Positions 46,503 through 57,205 of a stretch of 64,000 bases of DNA are shown piece after piece (within the stretch, counting starts at the first letter, position 1; each line of letters starts with the position of its first letter). Below the pieces are notes generated by a model. The model ran no database searches. It was given only the letters and a program-made list of their open reading frames with translations, and was not told the origin of the DNA. The stretch covers positions 124,001 through 188,000 of the forward strand of contig NW_023501092.1 of NCBI RefSeq assembly GCF_014066305.1. The letters are read 5' to 3'. Both the position numbers and the translations under genes were made by a program. This DNA comes from Letharia columbiana. Its lineage: Eukaryota; Ascomycota; Lecanoromycetes; Lecanorales; Parmeliaceae.

Positions 46503-48166
46503 ATGCCCTCGCTTCCTCAGAGCTGCGACGTTCTCGTCGTCGGTGGGGGAAACGCGGGCTTCTCAGCTGCCATAGCCTCAGCTCAAGCTGAAGCAAAGAA
46601 GGTCGTAATCATTGACAAGTGCCCGGAAGATTGGGCTGGCGGCAACTCCTACTTCACAGCAGGAGCTATGCGAACTGTCCACGATGGCCTCTCAGATCTT
46701 CTCTCCGTCGTCAACAACTGCGACGATGCTACCTCCAAAATCATTGATCTTGACCCGTACACCCGAGAAGACTTTTCGAAAGATATGGCACGCATATGCT
46801 TGGGGAGATCAGATCCTCATTTGAGCAAAATTCTTATTGATGACTCAAATGGTGCTATCAAATGGCTGGCTCGTAATGGCATTCGTTTTCAATTATCATT
46901 CAACCGACAAGCGTATATGGTAAATGGCCGGTAGGTAGCTTTGCTGGAAAGGCGTTTGGCATCAGTTTCGCTAACGGCAGTGCCTGCAGATACAAGTTTT
47001 GGGGCGGTATGGCTCTCAAAACCCAAGACGGCGGTAAAGGCCTGATCGAAGACCACAAACGTGCAGCCGCTAGACATGGTGTCCAAGTATTCTATTCAAC
47101 AGCTGCAACACGCCTCAACCGGGACCCCATCAGTGGCGCCGTTATCTCCGTCGACGTCGAGCACGCCAGCCAATCCTTCACCATCAACGCCGGAGCCACC
47201 ATCCTAGCCGCAGGCGGTTTTGAGGCTAATCCCCGTATGCGCTCGCAGTATCTGGGGCCAGGATGGGACCTCGCGTCGGTGCGGGGGACCCCCTATAATA
47301 CCGGCGACTTGTTCGAGATCGCAATGCGCGATGTTTCCGCTAAACAAGCAGGGAATTGGTCGGGCTGTCACAGCACGGCTTGGGATGCCAACGCCCCCGC
47401 AAACAGTGGTGACCGTGCTGTATCAAACGAATTCACCAAGTCAGGATATCCATTAGGCGTAATGATAAACGCTGATGGCCTCCGCTTTGTAGACGAGGGC
47501 GTAGACATGAGGAATTTCACCTACGCCAAATTTGGCCGCGCCATCCTCCAACAACCTCAAGGCATCGCATTCCAAGTCTGGGACTCGCGCACAATCCCAT
47601 GGCTCCGTGACGAAGAATACCGGGACGCCGTCGTTGAGAAACTCCGCGGCAACACAATCGAGGAGCTTGCAGATCGCTGTAGCGAGAAAGGCATGCAGAA
47701 CCGCTCAGCCTTCATTCAGACCTTGAGAGAATACAACGCAGCGGTCTACAAACATCGCGAGGAGAACCCCAACATCAAATGGGACCCAGCGATCAAAGAC
47801 GGCATGTCAACCCAATCGTCATCCTCCGGACTAGCCTTGGCCAAATCAAACTGGGCATTACCGATCGACAAAGCACCCTTCATCGCCGTCAAAGTTACCG
47901 GAGGTGTGACATTCACATTCGGGGGCCTGGCGGTCAATCCGGAAACCGCAGCCGTCATTTCCTCGACTTCGATGAACGAAGTGCCGGGCCTGTTTTGCGT
48001 TGGCGAGATGCTCGGCGCCCTGTTCTACGATAACTACCCAGGCGGATCAGGCTTGACCTCTGGTGCCGTCTTTGGCCGGAGAGCGGGGACCGCTGCGGCC
48101 GAACTGGCTAGGAGGCTGGATGTGAAAGCTAAGGAGAAGTATGCAGTCGTAGGAGCTCGGCTTTGA
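46503..48166 (+). CDS. FAD-dependent oxidoreductase, CobZ/TcuA (fumarate reductase flavoprotein) type
   Basis: A FAD_binding_2 family enzyme. Bacterial relatives include tricarballylate dehydrogenase TcuA; fungal ones are often labelled CobZ-like. Its substrate here is probably a small carboxylate, but that is inference. Two exons, 46503-46930 and 46990-48166, with a 59-bp intron (GTAGGT...CTGCAG) joining VNGR to YKFWGGM in phase; 534 aa. The dinucleotide-binding motif is GGGNAG at residues 14-19, followed by KVVIIDKCPEDWAGGNSYFTAG. Further family marks are ATILAAGGFEANPRMR, a substrate-lid region, a VTGGVTFTFGGLAVN block and a C-terminal flavin segment FCVGEMLGALFYDNYPGGSGL. No N-terminal targeting signal is evident. 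The frame is intact while its divergent regulator is broken. Confidence 0.88.
46931..46989 (+). other. Intron of the flavoprotein gene
   Basis: GTAGGT donor, TGCCTGCAG acceptor, 59 bp, phase 2. Confidence 0.85.
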
Positions 48167-48784
48167 GTCTTGTAGGCGGGCAGAGCAGGCGATTTTCGGG
48201 TTGTAGTAGCATTGGGGTCGTATATGCGTGCGAGCATGTGAGGAAGTCGATTTCAATTCTGCATAGCTGCAAAGATCGTCACGGAATCAATATGGTGTGA
48301 CTCATATATGTGGTGTAATGTAAAGATGTTGATTAATTATGTGCCTGCAGGGCAGATATGTGCGGTGCCAAGCCTACGCTAGTAGGCCTATGAGTGGCCC
48401 TTGAGGCATCTCATGACAAAAATAGTGATAGTGGGCATAGACGGTGATGGCCACATTAGCTATGCGCAGCCAATATCTGCTTATGGTGTCTCAATAAATC
48501 TTGCTATTACATGAGCGTCACCATTTCTTTGCCCAAGTAAAGAAGCATTTGTCGCGCAATTCTCGCCCATTCTCGGAGGATGGATCATCCTCCTCATTGA
48601 GGAACGCGGTCTCTTGCCGTCAATGTTGGTCTCGGCTCAAATCACTTGACTTCATTTTCTCATGCCAATCCCAGTCTCATTTTCTGCGCCAAAGAATATA
48701 CAAGATCTGAAAGAAGCTTGAAAGAGAAGGTTACAACGATATCAATCTCTACCTCTCCGTCACTCCAGCACCGACGCATCCTCT
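48167..48784. other. Intergenic, 0.6 kb
   Basis: Probable 3' UTR of the flavoprotein gene, then unassigned sequence. Nothing else seen. Confidence 0.5.
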
Positions 48785-49260
48785 TTAACAGCCTGATCGT
48801 AATACGGCCGAAAAGCAAGCCACATCTCCCTCGGATTCCCCCTCTCTTTTATGCGTCATCTCCACCTCTTCCTTCCCAACATACACCTTCTCCCACCCGG
48901 GCCCGGCTGCCGCATTCGCCATCGTCTGCGCATGGCAAGACTCAACAAGAGGTATGAACAAAGCCACCGCCTCATCCACCTTCTGCCCACAAGTAATCAC
49001 GCCACGGTTCTGCAATACCACGCTCCGCATCGTCGGGCCCAGCGCTCTGGCGATCCTGGCGCCTTCCTCGGTGGAGACGACGGTGCCGCCATAGCGTGGG
49101 TAGACGGGGAGGTCATTGCAGGAACGGAGGGCGTCGTGCTAGATCATGTCGACTGGGCAGGCGGAGCAGGAGAAGGCTTTGCCGAAGACGGAGTGAGCGT
49201 GGCAAGCGTCGCTGATATCGGGCCGGCGCACGTTGTGGATTCCGGGGTGGATGGCTCAAG
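48785..49260 (-). pseudogene. Class II aldolase/adducin remnant
   Basis: The C-terminal part of a class II aldolase/adducin-domain protein. One frame reads IHNVRRPDISDACHAHSVFGKAF (the HAH pair is the metal-binding motif), a TAG at 49139-49141, then DLPVYPRYGGTVVSTEEGARIA, VVLQNRGVITCGQKVDEAV (the usual His of the third metal ligand, N-H-G, has become R) and LVESCHAQTMANAA. The TAG sits where a CAG Gln codon fits, a C-to-T change. The N-terminal half (~100 residues in a typical family member) is missing: upstream sequence (to 49642) shows no match. Loss of the N-terminus, the stop and the missing His make it non-functional. Confidence 0.75.
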
Positions 49261-50652
49261 CGGGGGCCGTTGACGGCGCTTTGGGCTCCGGATCTTCCCA
49301 AGCGAAAGTCTGCAGATCTCGAGATATCGAGCCAAGCTCCATTCTTTTGAAAGCTTCGCACTTGGCTTCGAAGAATCCATACTGCGCCGGCAATGGGTGC
49401 AAACAGGGTGGACGGGGTGCACGGGATGCGCGGGAGTGCAGTGTGGTCCCCGTCATACTGGCGGTGCTGCAGGCTGCCAGAAGCACTGAATTGTAGTATT
49501 TCATCCCCTCCAAGCGGGTCTGCCCATCGCAGCCGGTGTAGTAGCCGTCATTTGGCATGATGATGAAGAGATGGCGCCTGACGGCAAGTCTGCGGCCCTT
49601 TGCTCCACTGAGGACCCAGGGAACGTTTAGTTCTCTGTGCACAGCGGCCAGATGCTACTCACTGAATGGCCTGATCAACTCCCCCTGGTCTCTGCTCAAG
49701 CCGGGATGGTATGGTGTCTGCTGCTAAAAAAAAAAGAGGTTGGAGACCCTGCGAGCTGTGAGTAGGGAGCTTAGTCAGCGATGGCCTTGGCATTGCTGTT
49801 GAGGGGAGATGTTGACGCTTTGATAACAACTTCTGCATGTGCTACGGTGAGTCATCGTACCTATATGAAATCTTGACTCTCTTTGATGTATAATCAGGGA
49901 CCAGTCGGCCTGATCGCCATTCCTAGCATCATGATACCCCACAGCAGATTGATTGAATGAACCGGACAATTTTTTATTGATATAGAGAGTGCATATCTTA
50001 GGGCGTGAGTTTCCGTGGGTGATGAGAAATTTTGTTTGTTATGCAGCCTCGTCCTGTGCTCTGGGACGGGTACAAAGACGGTTGGCTGCAGTACATATCC
50101 ATCGAGTACTGCAGGAGTATCTCGGTATCAAGGTACAGACCAGAAAGCCCCAAGGCTCCAGATCGTCCGGACCGTCCGGCCAGGGCCGTTGAACAGCCCA
50201 AATTGAGCCTATTTCATCGTCCGTGGACCGTGGTGCGTCCAGTACCTTGTACCGTCCAATTGCAACCTGACTGTCCGTGATAATAGTCCCGCGAAGTTCA
50301 GAAGCTGGTACCGAAACGACTGATATATAACTCAAGAAGCTAATTGTCTATGCTAGATAAGAGATCTTCGAGCTCAGCCCTAACATTACCACCACAAGTG
50401 CATCAATCATACTCGCATACATGCCAGAAATCTAACCAAGTATTCGCTACAAACATTACTGTTGATCTGTTCGTCCAGACCGTGCGTCTGCCCACCTCGC
50501 TCGGACTAGTCCTGCACCGTCCTAGACGAACGGTCTGAACGAAGAGTCCGGAGATCAGGGTCGGACGGTCGCGAGCATTGCAGGAAATCCAAACTCGCAT
50601 TGATGATACTCTTCACACAATCGCCTTCTGCACTCTCCTTCCATGCCGCCTC
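49261..50652. other. Intergenic, 1.4 kb
   Basis: A 128-codon minus frame (49642-49256) resembles nothing known. 50130-50290 is rich in CGTCC/GTCCG words, and an imperfect inverted repeat lies at 50470-50543. No gene supported. Confidence 0.4.
50470..50543. repeat. Imperfect inverted repeat, 18-bp arms
   Basis: 50470-50487 (TTCGTCCAGACCGTGCGT) pairs with 50526-50543 at 16 of 18 positions, loop 38 bp. Lies ~110 bp beyond the 3' end of the GH12 gene. Confidence 0.7.
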
Positions 50653-51462
50653 TCAACTCTGCGAGATCGAAAAACCATACGTCGATAGCATCGCATCACT
50701 CCCCGTGAACACCTCCGACCCTGCCGTTATGCTCTGAATATAATAATTCCCTGGAAAGTCCTCGTTCGCCTCAAGGTAGTTGTAGAAAGCGATAAGGTCC
50801 CCGCTGTAGTCGGTAGCATCATCGATAGCGACGAAGGTGTAGACGTTTGTTCCTTCTTGATTCGTGCCGATGATGAGGTTGAATTGGGTTTCACCGATGT
50901 ATGGCGAGGCGGTTGGGGTGGGAGGGTAACCGTTGTTGCTGAGGGGGTAGAGGTCGCTGCCGTAGAGACCGAGCCAGACCATGACTTCATAATTTTGGGC
51001 GCCGTCGCAGGAGCTGCCGACAAAGGTGTCATAGCAAACGTTGGCGCGAATGTCTGAGCCAGAGTAGCTGCGTATCATGTCAGTACGTGCAGCTAGCAGG
51101 GTCTGTGAGGGCACTTACCTCCACGACCAGCTCGTTGGGATAGAACTAATGGAACTGATCTGCTGGCAAGACGTGGATGAGGACGCGACATTGGTGTACG
51201 CCTTGACATTGTTGACATTGTCTTCCCATGACCAGGTTGTCTGCCATGCAAGAGAGTTGCCATCCAGACCGTTGATTTGAGAGCATTGGGAGCCTGTGCC
51301 GGTGGCTTCACCCCATTCGTTGGTGTTAAGAGAGTAACTCCCAGAGTAGACGCTGTCGTACATGCCGCATTGAGGATCTCGAGCCTCGAGCGCTTTTGAC
51401 GGAGCAGCGGAGGTGGGAACGAAAGTCGCCAGCAAAGGCAGCAGATGGAAGAAGGCTTGCAT
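50653..51462 (-). CDS. GH12 endo-beta-1,4-glucanase / xyloglucanase, secreted
   Basis: Hydrolyses beta-1,4-glucan or xyloglucan outside the cell. Two exons, 51462-51119 and 51067-50653, with a 51-bp intron (GTAAGT...ACGCAG); 252 aa, the normal GH12 single-domain size. Residues 1-20 are a signal peptide (hydrophobic core HLLPLLATFVPTSAA), with a possible short propeptide to EAR. Family marks are the N-terminal CGMYDS, NEWGEATGTGSQC, LAWQTTWSWED, then the nucleophile Glu142 in NYEVMVWLG and acid/base Glu233 in AGSEVFTG near the C-terminus. Both catalytic residues are present. No carbohydrate-binding module or GPI signal. Its upstream region contains a 91-bp minisatellite (51580-52020), which could affect expression. 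Fits a plant-associated or saprotrophic lifestyle. Confidence 0.93.
51068..51118 (-). other. Intron of the GH12 gene
   Basis: GTAAGT donor, ATACGCAG acceptor, 51 bp; joins SWSW to SYSGSDI in phase. Confidence 0.9.
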
Positions 51463-53237
51463 TTTGAGTAATTGAGGATGATATTTTTCAAATTTGCTTC
51501 CGTTCAGACGGATTTTTGTAATCTTGAGGAACGTGAATTTAAAAAGACGATGCCATCTTTATAGCAGAATCGTTGCCGCAAATGCGAGGGAAAATCATGA
51601 CGTTGAAGATAAGCTTCCCTTCGGAGACCTGACCTTGCTGTGAATCCCACCTGCATGGCGATAGCGTACAAAGGAGAAAATGAGTGGAGGCAGAGCGTAA
51701 TGAACCACCCATCGAAGACCTTACCGTGACTTCAGTCCGACCTGCATAGTGATAGGGTACGTAGGAGAAGATGTGTGGAGGCAGAGAGTAATAAACCTCT
51801 CTTCGAAGAGCCCTGACCCTGCCCCAACACCCCACCTGCATGGTGATAAACCTCTCCTCGAAGACCTGACCTTGCCCTAAATCCCACCTGCATAGTGATA
51901 GCAAACGTAGGAGAAAATGTGTGGAGACAGAGATTCATAAACCACTTTTCGTAGAGCCGACCCTGTCGCAATTCCGACCTGCATCGCGATAGTGCAGGAC
52001 GGAGAAAGTGTGTGGAGGCAGAGCGTGGGGAAGCTGTGGCCAACTGTCTTGCACATGTGTTGCCCTGTTTTGCAACTGGTAATTTGGAGATATCACCCAA
52101 TTGACTTTAGCCACATGCCCTGCATGCGCGATGGACTGCAGCAGTCCTCGCAGGGCAACGCAAGGCCAGAGTCCCAAAGAAGGAAGCCGTCGGCTAGGCC
52201 AATGAGCACAGCGCACCTAGACGCACAAGCCGCAGAATGCGCCAATGAAGCTATCTGCATCATCGGCCAGGTTAAGATGCGACGAAATATTGGAACGGGC
52301 GGCAAAGACGTTGGCATGCCCGTCCGAAAAAGGAAGGAGCTAAGGGTCTTAGCAAGGCTCCTTGGTCCCAAATAACGTTCTCAAGATAAATCAAGCCGTC
52401 TCAATATGCGGAATCAAAGTCTATTGCGCAGTCCGAGGATTTCCATTCTGCAGGATCGCTGAAGAGTAAAGATCGCTGGAAATGAGCCCAAAACGATTTT
52501 CGGTAGGCTGTCCTTGGACCCAACAAAAACAAGGAACTTCACTCCGTCCCACGGTAGGAGCGAGGATGAGGGAACGAGTCAAAGACGATGGAAGAGGGTG
52601 ATGAAGACAGGGATTGGAAGGGGTATGTATCGTGCAGAAAGACCAGGGATGTTGGGACCGGTTGTTGAGTAATCTAGACTAAGCTCCATTCGAACTAGCT
52701 GATCTAGAAGACCATTGAAGACGATAAGGAAGAAAGTATGAAGGTGGCCATGCTCCAGTCTAAATACACAAACATGCCCGGAGATCGGCCTCGTGACTTT
52801 ACCTATTTTGCTAGAAGATTCCACCAATATTGGAGGGATCCATGGATGCGTTTTCCAATATTCGGCATGCGAAATAAGCCTGATCATCACCAAATGCCCC
52901 AACACCAGCTCAGCCAATTGAAAATGGCGGGGTACGAGGTTGGCCCATGTGTTGTCTGAGAAGCCACTATCTCCATCTACAATGGTTTTGTACCAAGTGA
53001 TCTGAGCCACTTGCGACATCAAACTCGAGTCTCTTGCACGTGGCACGAGACTCTTCTCCCCGCAAGTACCGAGCGGGGCGTCTCAAGATTACAAGACGAA
53101 CTCTTTCTATCGAAGCTTTCTGGATAGAATAAAACATTGCAATAGGTCTAGGCTATCCAAAAGGCGCTTATTTCATACATTGAGTAGTATGTTTTTCAGC
53201 AACATCTACTTCGTCGATGCTGACGTTTTATCTCTTG
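51463..53237. other. GH12 upstream region and unassigned DNA, 1.8 kb
   Basis: Holds the minisatellite at 51580-52020. A 155-codon minus frame (53046-52579) begins MPRARDSSLMSQV and has hydrophobic patches but no recognisable domain; I do not call it. Nothing else seen. Confidence 0.4.
51580..52020. repeat. ~91-bp minisatellite upstream of the GH12 gene, ~5 units
   Basis: CTGCAT within CCxACCTGCATxGxGATAG recurs at 51651, 51742, 51836, 51888 and 51979 (spacings 91, 94, 52, 91), each unit also containing GGAGAAAATGTGTGGAGGCAG and CGAAGAxCTGACC. The array starts ~120 bp before the GH12 start codon. Confidence 0.85.
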
Positions 53238-54273
53238 TCAGGACTCTTTCACCCTCCTCTGCGCATAGCTGTGCCGAGACTCCATCTGCAACTGCGACAC
53301 CGTGAGCGACAGCGATGGTGATTGTGTCATCGGAGTGCCTGTGTCACCCGCAACAAAGCAACTTTTGACGCTGGTCTCCCCAAATGGCTCGTTCATTTTG
53401 AAGTAGCTTCCGAACATAGTACGAATGATCTCCATGCCAAGCCCGTCGACCATCACCTGTTACCCCACTGGTTACGTGGGGGGCTTGTCAATCAATAAAC
53501 CCATTCGTACGCTTCCACAGTCTCCGAAATGGACATCTACCTCGGTACCTTCTTCTGCTCATTGGGTGTACGGGTCAGCTCGATGATGATCCGTTCGTCG
53601 AAGATATAGCCGGTAGATTGTGCCGCATCCATAGCTTCTTTCAATGCAGGATCTCCCGAAGATGGACCGTTAGTGAAGACCGTGACGTTCGGCTTGTCAC
53701 CGCTCAAATAACAGACCATCATCGCATGGTTGAGGTGATTCGTTGAAGAGAATCCGATCTGTCCGATAGGTCAATGAGAGCATTCAAAGCCATCGCAGAA
53801 AAACCATTGGTTAGCTGCAACACCTGCATTAGTACTGCAACGGTGTGTGGAAAGATAAAAACCATACAAGTTACAGGGCCAATTCTCGGCGTACCCCTTA
53901 ATATCCGGGAAGACATCTCTAGTCCCCGTCGCTGCACTTTTAGCACTATACCCCTTCCTCTGCACACTTTACCGACCTTCTCATCGATTCTAAACCTTTG
54001 AAATCCATTTTCAAAGTACGCCTTCCGAACCATGATAACTTCGCCTTCGGCAAACTCGATACTGTCTCCATATTTACCCATCTGCTCTCTCATTTTCCTG
54101 CGGGACTCCGTGGGACGGGCGCCGTCGGAATCGAGGACAGTGTGCATGGATTTGATGCCAAGGTTGCGGGAACTTTAGGGAGAGAGCACAAGGGCGGTAC
54201 GTTTGACCGGGGCGAGATCGAGGCCTGCAGGGCCGGCGCCGAGGATGAGGGCGCCATAGATCTTGCCAGGCAT
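53238..54273 (-). pseudogene. GliT-type thioredoxin-reductase-like flavoprotein, broken
   Basis: A FAD/NAD(P)-dependent reductase of the group that includes GliT-like disulfide oxidases of secondary metabolism. From ATG 54273: ALILGAGPAGL (FAD GxGxxG) followed at once by a deletion; MHTVL; MGKYGDSIEFAEGEVIMVRKA and FENGFQRFRIDEKVGKV; after a frame change TGTRDVFPDIKGYAENW; the region of the usual CxxC redox pair is out of frame and lacks it; KPNVTVFTNGP; then VRMGLLIDKPPT with stops, and MVDGLGMEIIR, FGETSVKSCFVAGDTGTPMT (C-terminal FAD block). At least three frameshifts, two stops and one internal deletion. Order fits an ancestral protein of ~320 aa. Non-functional. Confidence 0.8.
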
Positions 54274-55325
54274 AGTGATCTTGAATGGTATTTTTGGTAG
54301 ATTTGAGTGGTGCGGTTGTCAATGGATGATGATTGTGAGTGAGACGTGGGCAATCAAAGTATATCGGAAAGGTTTGTTCTACGCTTCAAGATGGATGTGA
54401 TATTTCTGTGATCTGATTTGGGTCTCTGTTTTACCGGATAGTCAGCTTGAGAGACGTCCATACATTCCATAGCGATCCGAATACTTTTGGCTTTTGATTC
54501 TACTCGTATATCTGAAATGCTTCCGAGGCAACAAAATGTCGGCGGAAAGTCGACGGCGATTTCTAGAACTTCCCCAGCTGATGGCGACAGCACTGAAACC
54601 ACCTGCATTATCACCGGCACACATGTCAAGTTTCCACAGCTTCTTAGCCCTCATTCTACCATGTATGCAGGTCAGGTAGCTTAGGTATCTTAATGTTCGT
54701 AGGTTCGACTAGCTTCCGACGCTAGTCCGATAACGTGAAACGAATGACAAATCGTGACAGCCAATCGGGCTGAGCCGAGTTAGTGGGTTTCGAAAGTTCC
54801 CAGCAGGTAAGAGGATAGCCAACAGCTCCACCAACAGTACTGTTCCATTGGTAGATCAAACAATTCTGCGACGTCACATATGAGCGTCTTGAAACTGGTG
54901 TCACCCTTCCTTCGTACTCATGACTTTCATCATCTATTCGTAATCAGGCGAGCTCAATGTACAATACGAAAACCCCTCATCCGCGCGTCCTCAACGACGC
55001 CAGATGAACAACCCGCTGTGCCTGTCATACTCTAGAGCTTTGAACAAGTTCACGGCATTATAATGAATGGAATAGGTAGACAAGACTGAACAACAGCCTC
55101 ATCTCTAACACATATTCTACGCTCAAGGTCCTGCTTCAGGCCAGAACGGGGGCACGGATGAATAAGCACCTTCCTGCTGTGACCTCATCTCCGAGCCTTG
55201 CATATAACTACCTTCTCACATTGTTCTAATCTATCATCAACAATTCTTCACATTAAATCGAGTCATCCGCCCCGTTCGAGATCTACACGCCTACCTAGAC
55301 GCAGTACTTGACATTCGGACGATCA
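54274..55325. other. Intergenic, 1.05 kb
   Basis: Short frames only. 55080-55325 is the probable promoter and 5' UTR of the methyltransferase gene. Confidence 0.5.
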
Positions 55326-56371
55326 ATGGCGCACATGCTCGATGGCCCAGTCCCTGATGGTGCACGCAGCGTATCCTGGCCATGGTATCATCACGTTCTC
55401 ACAGATGAGTTGACCGTGGATGCACGTACTCTATTCGAGCAGTATGCCAAGGTCCCACCAAAAGACGTCGAAAACCATATCTACCGAATAGTAAGCTCCA
55501 AGGCCTTTCGCAACCACTCATGTTGGCTGATTTTTTGGCTTCATAGAGAGATAAAGCTTGGGGTATCTTTCCCTGGCCATGCATTGGGGAGTTCTGGTTC
55601 CTCAGCTTCGGCCTAGCCAAGCACCCACTCTACCACAATCTGGTCCTCCCACGTTTGAAGACCGGAGATTCACTGCTCGATCTGGGATCGTGTATGGGGC
55701 AAGATCTCCGAAAGCTCGTATTTGATGGCGCACCCTCAGAAAAGATTTATGCTTCCGATGTATTCCCACAATACGAAGGCCTCTCCTATGAGCTATGGCG
55801 TGACAGGGATACCTTCCCTCATCACTTCTTGGCTGATGACGTCCTGGCTGACAATGAAGACTTCATGAAAGGAGCTTTGATGACCAAGCTCGGCCCAGGT
55901 CAAACCGATATCATCGCTATCAACATGTTCCTTCATCTCTTCGACTACGAGAACCAGCTAAAAGTCGCAACGCGCATCATCCGTCTCCTTTCCCATAGAC
56001 CCGGAAGTCTGATACTTGGCTCCCAAGCTGGTGTGCGACCTCCTATGGAGCAGCCACTGAAGCCGCCCTTCGACAAAACAGAGGACGGAGAAACTAGGAC
56101 CATCTACCGACACAGCCCAGATTCCTTTATAGACCTCTGGAAGAGGGCTGGATCCTTTGCGGGAGTGCCGATCAGAGTCTGGGCCGATTTTCAAATAATG
56201 GAAAAGAAGTCCGAACAGTATCCTGCAGGTGTGGATACAGGACTCGAGGCCGTCGCATCAAAGAAACCTTTCACTGCAGACGATCTCTTTTCGACGAGTT
56301 CGGCGAAGAGGGTCCTGTTTTCGACGGAGCCGGAAGCCAGGAGGCTATATTTTTCCATCATCAGGACCTGA
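55326..56371 (+). CDS. Class I SAM-dependent methyltransferase
   Basis: Transfers methyl from S-adenosylmethionine; overall it resembles small-molecule methyltransferases found in fungal polyketide/meroterpenoid clusters, but the substrate is unknown. Exons 55326-55490 and 55547-56371, with a 56-bp intron (GTAAGC...CATAG), giving 329 aa; ATG 55326 is the first in frame. The N-terminus carries YAKVPPKDVENHIYRI then RDKAWGIFPWPCIGEFWFL, characteristic of this subfamily. Motif I is SLLDLGSCMGQDL (residues ~97-109), followed by EKIYASDVFPQYEGLSYELW, DIIAINMFLHLFDYENQ and a LILGSQAG motif near the end of the SAM fold. The frame is intact. Its neighbour on one side is a dead GliT-like reductase, which hints at a lost cluster. 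Confidence 0.85.
55491..55546 (+). other. Intron of the methyltransferase gene
   Basis: GTAAGC donor, CATAG acceptor with GGCTGAT upstream as a possible branch site, 56 bp, phase 0. Confidence 0.85.
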
Positions 56372-57205
56372 CGAGATCAGCGTTGGTCCCATTCAGAACG
56401 AAGATGCCATTTGGGTTGCACTCGCATGCTGGAACTCCGCTGTGTGGCGGGCATAATACACATGGGCAGGACCTCGTATTCTGCGTCCACTACTGTCAAG
56501 ACCAGTAATAGCGCTTATGCTGCCACCGAACGCAACTGCAAGAGATGAGGATGGTTACGCTGGGATATATATGGGAATGCTTGCTTGCCAAAGAAGGCAA
56601 CGTAAAAGGCGTCCCAACTGATGCCCCAACATGGCTTTTTTGACCTTGCTCTGGTAGTTGGGCCAGGGATACATTGGTTTGGTCCATGCGCAATTTTTGA
56701 CGCTTTCTGTCCTGTCGGAACTTTGGATCTTTACAATACGCCTGGACAGTAATCTAAGTGCCAGGGGTGTAGACGTAACTTTTTCTTGTGTGTTGATGAC
56801 TAAACGAGTTTTGAGCCTCGACAAGATTATCCACTCCTTCGTTCACGATCAATTTACTAGCTGACAGTATGAGATGTAGTGAATGGAGGGTGACGAAAGC
56901 GGGGAGTCGACGTAGAAGTAATCGACCGTTCGGGTTAGTTCATGGGGTCTCACACGATGAAACGCCAGTCACACACCCTGCTACCCTCCTCGTCGACCCT
57001 CAGTTTCGTTCCTCATCAACATCTCCACCAGTCATATCATCAACAGCCTGGTCCATCTCCAAAGCTTCTGACATCGTGGGCAGGGGTTACGAGACAGTAC
57101 TTCTTGAAGGCATCGTCCCAAGAGATTGGCCTAACTCTGATGTTGTGAGCACACACGTACGCCCTCAGTTGGAGCATGGATCGCCTCAGAAGCTCGTCCA
57201 CCTGA
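56372..57205. other. Intergenic, 0.8 kb
   Basis: A 169-codon frame (56869-57378) runs partly antisense to sense codons of the next gene in another frame and is rejected. No gene seen. Confidence 0.5.

Noticed and set aside
52579..53046. 155-codon minus-strand ORF
   Set aside because: No domain similarity recognised and no supporting splice or context evidence; kept only as a note.
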